Source: Pelagibacteraceae bacterium TMED146 (GTDB lineage Bacteria; Pseudomonadota; Alphaproteobacteria; Pelagibacterales; Pelagibacteraceae). Taken from it: 6,800 nucleotides of DNA. A model generated the notes under the pieces. The model was not told the origin of the DNA and did not search any database. It saw only the letters and a program-made list of their open reading frames with translations. Numbering within the stretch: position 1 is the stretch's first letter; each line of letters begins with the position of its first letter. The stretch covers positions 128,429 through 135,228 of the forward strand of contig NHGV01000004.1 in assembly GCA_002171085.1 (NCBI GenBank), written 5' to 3'. Below, piece by piece: positions 6,686-6,800 of this stretch. The position numbers and the translations under genes were made by a program.

Positions 6686-6800
6686 GCTCAAATCTTAAGG
6701 ATAGAACGCTATTTTCAATAATATTTGCACCAATTGTATTATTGGCTATTTATTTTGGCAATATTTATTTCAATATTTTATTATTAATTATTTTTATTAT
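6682..6800 (+). CDS. cdsA: Phosphatidate cytidylyltransferase (CDP-diglyceride synthase), N-terminal 39 codons
   Basis: The reading frame starts at an ATG that overlaps the uppS stop (ATGA, 6682-6685) and runs off the window. The visible residues are a short charged start (MSSNLKDRTLFS) followed by a strongly hydrophobic stretch from about residue 10 (IIFAPIVLLAIYFG, then NILLLIIFI). This would form one or two membrane helices and resembles the opening of CdsA proteins. CdsA converts phosphatidic acid and CTP to CDP-diacylglycerol at the inner membrane, the precursor of the phospholipids. The cytidylyltransferase signature lies beyond the window, so the call rests on the N-terminal pattern and the conserved uppS-cdsA order. 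No Shine-Dalgarno is evident, suggesting coupling to uppS. Confidence 0.82.
   Translation, partial: MSSNLKDRTLFSIIFAPIVLLAIYFGNIYFNILLLIIFI

Noticed and set aside
1..6800. Mobile elements, CRISPR arrays, tRNA genes, phage or defence genes
   Set aside because: No direct repeats, transposase motifs, cloverleaf sequences or foreign-looking composition were seen; the only compositional outlier is the rpsB leader, which has a regulatory explanation.

Overview
This is a compact, strongly AT-rich (roughly 25-30% G+C by eye) stretch of bacterial chromosome. All genes lie on the + strand, and most junctions overlap or are separated by only a few bases. The gene order (end of lolD, dnaE, rpsB, tsf, frr, uppS, start of cdsA), the alphaproteobacterial flavour of the proteins, the lysine/asparagine-rich codon use and the near absence of spacers point to a streamlined alphaproteobacterium of the SAR11/Pelagibacter type. 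That assignment is an inference from composition and gene order; no marker gene was compared.

Layout. Bases 1-218 hold the C-terminal end of an ABC-transporter ATPase, probably LolD. It shares one base with dnaE (218-3640), the replicative DNA polymerase III alpha subunit. A 125-bp spacer follows (3641-3765), the only real intergenic region here. It carries a near-consensus sigma-70-type promoter (3649-3676) and then a roughly 70-base island of about 53% G+C that can fold into a stem with two small hairpins plus a pseudoknot to the rpsB ribosome-binding region. This looks like the cis-regulatory leader RNA described before the S2 gene in Pelagibacter. Downstream is a tightly packed cluster: rpsB (S2), tsf (EF-Ts), frr (ribosome recycling factor), uppS (undecaprenyl diphosphate synthase) and the first 39 codons of cdsA (CDP-diglyceride synthase).

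How it works together. The rpsB promoter and leader probably drive translation genes (S2, EF-Ts, RRF) together with two envelope-lipid genes (UppS, CdsA), an order widely conserved in Proteobacteria. The usual pyrH (UMP kinase) between tsf and frr is absent; only four bases separate the two genes. Most junctions lack a good Shine-Dalgarno sequence at the normal distance, so translational coupling is likely. rpsB and tsf are the exceptions.

I saw no mobile element, CRISPR, tRNA/rRNA or defence gene. The most interesting parts are the rpsB leader RNA, the missing pyrH, the non-consensus active-site residues in UppS, and a 12-A tract inside uppS. None of these amounts to a clearly new system.
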